A stretch of DNA of 64,000 nt from positions 620,001 through 684,000 of the forward strand of contig NZ_VIGB01000003.1 in the NCBI RefSeq assembly GCF_006636205.1, given 5' to 3'. The position numbers were made by a program, and so were the translations under genes. The notes under the pieces are model-generated. The model made no database searches, was not told the DNA's origin, and saw nothing but the letters and a program-made list of their open reading frames with translations. Origin of the DNA: Kitasatospora acidiphila (GTDB taxonomy: Bacteria; Actinomycetota; Actinomycetes; Streptomycetales; Streptomycetaceae). The first letter of the stretch is position 1. Each line of letters starts with the position of its first letter. Shown in pieces: positions 62,211-64,000 of this stretch.

Positions 62211-64000
62211 TTGCTGTTCCGCGGTTCCGCATCCTCCGTCTCCGCCGAGAGGGCCGCAGGCACTCTTGTGCTCCGCCTGAGCGAGAACTTCGTGCACAAG
62301 CATGGCTACCGGCCGAGCCCCTCTGAGACCCGCTCGTGGGAGCGAAGCATCCCGGTCCTCACCGATGCACTGCTGGACGCAGGCCTCGGTGAGGTCGAGC
62401 TCCTGTTGGAGTATCAGCTGCCATTGACCAGCCGCCGAGCGGACATCGTGCTGGCGGGCGTCCATCCGAAAACGCAGGAGCCGTCCTACGTCGTCGTCGA
62501 GCTGAAGCAGTGGAGTGCCGCTTCTCCAGACGATGGTGCGCCGGCGCTCTGCTGGGTCGATGCCTACTCGACCCCGAGGCTCAATCCGATTGAGCAAGTC
62601 CGCGGGTACTGCGACTACCTGGCAGACTTCAACGGTGCGCTCGCCGAACATCCGCAAAGGATCGCGGGCGTGGCGTACCTGCACAACGCGACCGAATTCG
62701 GAATCCGGGGCCTACAAGACGTGGGACAGGACATCCGCGGACGGATCTTTAGCGGTGAACGCAGGGCCGATCTCCTGGAATACCTGAAGACTCTGCTCGC
62801 CCCCTCCTCGGGAGCTCGGGCTGCCGATGAGCTGCTACTCGGTAAGAATCGGCCATCGAAGCAGCTGATGACGGTGGCCGCCCAGGAAGTCCGGGCGCGC
62901 GAGCAATTCGTACTGCTTGAGGAACAGCGGCTAGCGTACGAGATGGTGCTGCGCGCGGTCGAACGCTCCCATCAAGCGGACCGCAAGGAGGTGGTGGTGG
63001 TCCTCGGCGGCCCCGGGACGGGCAAGAGCGTCATTGCATTGTCGTTGCTCGGCGAACTGTACAGGCAGGGCCGTACCGCACTGCACGCCACAGGTTCACG
63101 TTCATTCACCTTGACCATGCGCAAGGTAGCCGGAGCCCGCAAGCCCGCCGTGCAGAAACTCTTCAAGTACTTCAACGACTTCATAGCCGCAGAAAAGAAC
63201 GCCCTCGATGTACTGATCTGCGACGAGGCTCACCGCATCCGAGAGACCTCTAGCACCCGCTGGACCCCAGCCGCATACCGCACCAAGCGATCCCAAGTGG
63301 ATGAGTTGATCGATGCAGCCCGGGTGCCGGTGTTTCTGTTGGACGAGAACCAGGTAGTACGACCTGGGGAGCTGGGCACCGAGGCACAGGTAGTCAAAGC
63401 CGCCCAGGATAAGGGACTGGACGTGCACGTCGTGCAGCTCGCGGATCAGTTCCGGTGTGGTGGAAGCGAAGCCTACGTGGACTGGGTAAACCGTCTGCTG
63501 GGATTGACTGAGGGCGGTCCTGCGGCCTGGGAACCGGACGGCCTGATGGATCTACTTGTTGCCGATTCACCGTCAGCACTGGAGGAGTTCCTGCAGGCGC
63601 GTCAGGCCGAAAAGTACGAGGCTCGCATCACCGCGGGGTATTGCTGGCGATGGAGCCCGGAGCCAAAGGACGGTGAGCCGCTTCCCCTGGACGTCGTCAT
63701 CGACACTTGGGCGCGGCCGTGGAACCTGCGAGGCGATCGCTCGATCTCCGGCGCCCCGCCAGCCGCACTTTGGGCGACCGACCCGGCCGGCTTCGGCCAG
63801 GTCGGCTGCGTCTACACAGCCCAAGGCTTCGAGTACGACTGGAGCGGGGTGATCATCGGGCCGGACATGGTGTGGCGCAACGACCGCTGGGTAGTGAACC
63901 GGAGCCTCTCCAAAGACAACGTATTCACCAAAGCGACCACGGACGCCGAGGTCGACCGGCTGATCCGGCATACCTACAAGGTATTGCTGACTCGCGGTGT
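62211..64000 (+). CDS. PD-(D/E)xK-like nuclease fused to DUF2075-type helicase/ATPase (partial at right edge)
   Basis: The frame is open from the hairpin to the window edge, over 596 residues. The N-terminal 200 residues contain LLLEYQLPLTSRRADIVLAG and YVVVELKQW, a D...ExK pattern of restriction-type nucleases. A superfamily 1-like ATPase follows, with Walker A GGPGTGKS near residue 265 and Walker B LICDEAHR near 340. Further motifs are LDENQVV near 382, QLADQFRCGG near 413, TAQGFEYDWSGVI near 540 and TYKVLLTRG at the edge, all typical of DUF2075 proteins. No ATG or GTG start fits; TTG at 62211 gives LLFRGSASSV, the expected family beginning, and GTG at 62268 is the fallback. DUF2075 proteins are often linked to phage defence or mobile islands; the role here is not known. 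Confidence 0.88.
   Translation, partial: MLFRGSASSVSAERAAGTLVLRLSENFVHKHGYRPSPSETRSWERSIPVLTDALLDAGLGEVELLLEYQLPLTSRRADIVLAGVHPKTQEPSYVVVELKQWSAASPDDGAPALCWVDAYSTPRLNPIEQVRGYCDYLADFNGALAEHPQRIAGVAYLHNATEFGIRGLQDVGQDIRGRIFSGERRADLLEYLKTLLAPSSGARAADELLLGKNRPSKQLMTVAAQEVRAREQFVLLEEQRLAYEMVLRAVERSHQADRKEVVVVLGGPGTGKSVIALSLLGELYRQGRTALHATGSRSFTLTMRKVAGARKPAVQKLFKYFNDFIAAEKNALDVLICDEAHRIRETSSTRWTPAAYRTKRSQVDELIDAARVPVFLLDENQVVRPGELGTEAQVVKAAQDKGLDVHVVQLADQFRCGGSEAYVDWVNRLLGLTEGGPAAWEPDGLMDLLVADSPSALEEFLQARQAEKYEARITAGYCWRWSPEPKDGEPLPLDVVIDTWARPWNLRGDRSISGAPPAALWATDPAGFGQVGCVYTAQGFEYDWSGVIIGPDMVWRNDRWVVNRSLSKDNVFTKATTDAEVDRLIRHTYKVLLTRG

Overview
The window is very GC-rich, with strong third-position G/C bias, GTG/TTG starts and many actinobacterial families (SpoIIE-type phosphatase, LtrA-like protein, AfsR/SARP regulator, large NRPS genes). 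It looks like a chromosomal accessory region of a streptomycete (Streptomyces or Kitasatospora). No rRNA or tRNA gene was seen. Functions are read from motifs by eye; no search was run.

Layout. 1-1741: the end (A-PCP-TE) of an NRPS gene entering from the left. 1.9-6.1 kb: small stress, signalling and hypothetical genes, with a translationally coupled CMD/NTF2-like pair and a lipoprotein remnant. 6.5-14.3 kb: an oligopeptide ABC transporter operon (binding lipoprotein, two permeases, two ATPases) that runs into a frameshifted prolyl-aminopeptidase-like gene and a secreted M6 metalloprotease. 14.3-20.4 kb: a LysR regulator, a decayed patch (truncated serine hydrolase, ricin-B remnant, dioxygenase remnant), a SnoaL-like protein, an LtrA-like membrane protein and an FMN/Fe-S glutamate-synthase-like protein.

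20.98-46.07 kb is the centrepiece: an AfsR/SARP regulator on + facing a long minus-strand biosynthetic operon. In transcription order the operon encodes a free-standing condensation protein, a LanB-type protein (glutamylation/aminoacyl-tRNA ligase domain only, no elimination domain), a free-standing carrier protein, an alpha/beta hydrolase with a Cys nucleophile resembling aminoacyl shuttles, an A-PCP didomain with an Asn/Asp-like code, a SyrP/TauD-type dioxygenase, MbtH, an NRPS of C-A-PCP-E plus a penicillin-binding-protein-like hydrolase, an NRPS of C-A-PCP-E, an NRPS of C-A-PCP, and an MFS exporter. My reading is that an Asn-type residue is loaded and hydroxylated on a carrier, moved by the Cys shuttle to the free carrier, and perhaps extended by an aminoacyl-tRNA through the LanB protein. 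It would then enter a D-residue-containing peptide released by the fused PBP-type domain. I know of no exact precedent, but I could not search. The divergent control region holds four 28-bp tandem repeats containing 11-bp-spaced heptamers of the kind SARP regulators bind.

46.4-52.7 kb: a Tat-exported beta-carbonic anhydrase, a glutamate/polar amino acid ABC transporter operon, an M24 aminopeptidase and a NUDIX protein. 52.9-62.1 kb is a decayed genomic island: degenerate CRISPR-like repeats, an IS110 element and an unknown gene between long inverted repeats, an intact cas2 with only the tail of cas1, broken regulator, NUDIX and integrase genes, and a PASTA lipoprotein. 62.2 kb to the edge: a nuclease-helicase (DUF2075-type) gene with a TTG start whose ribosome-binding site lies in a hairpin.
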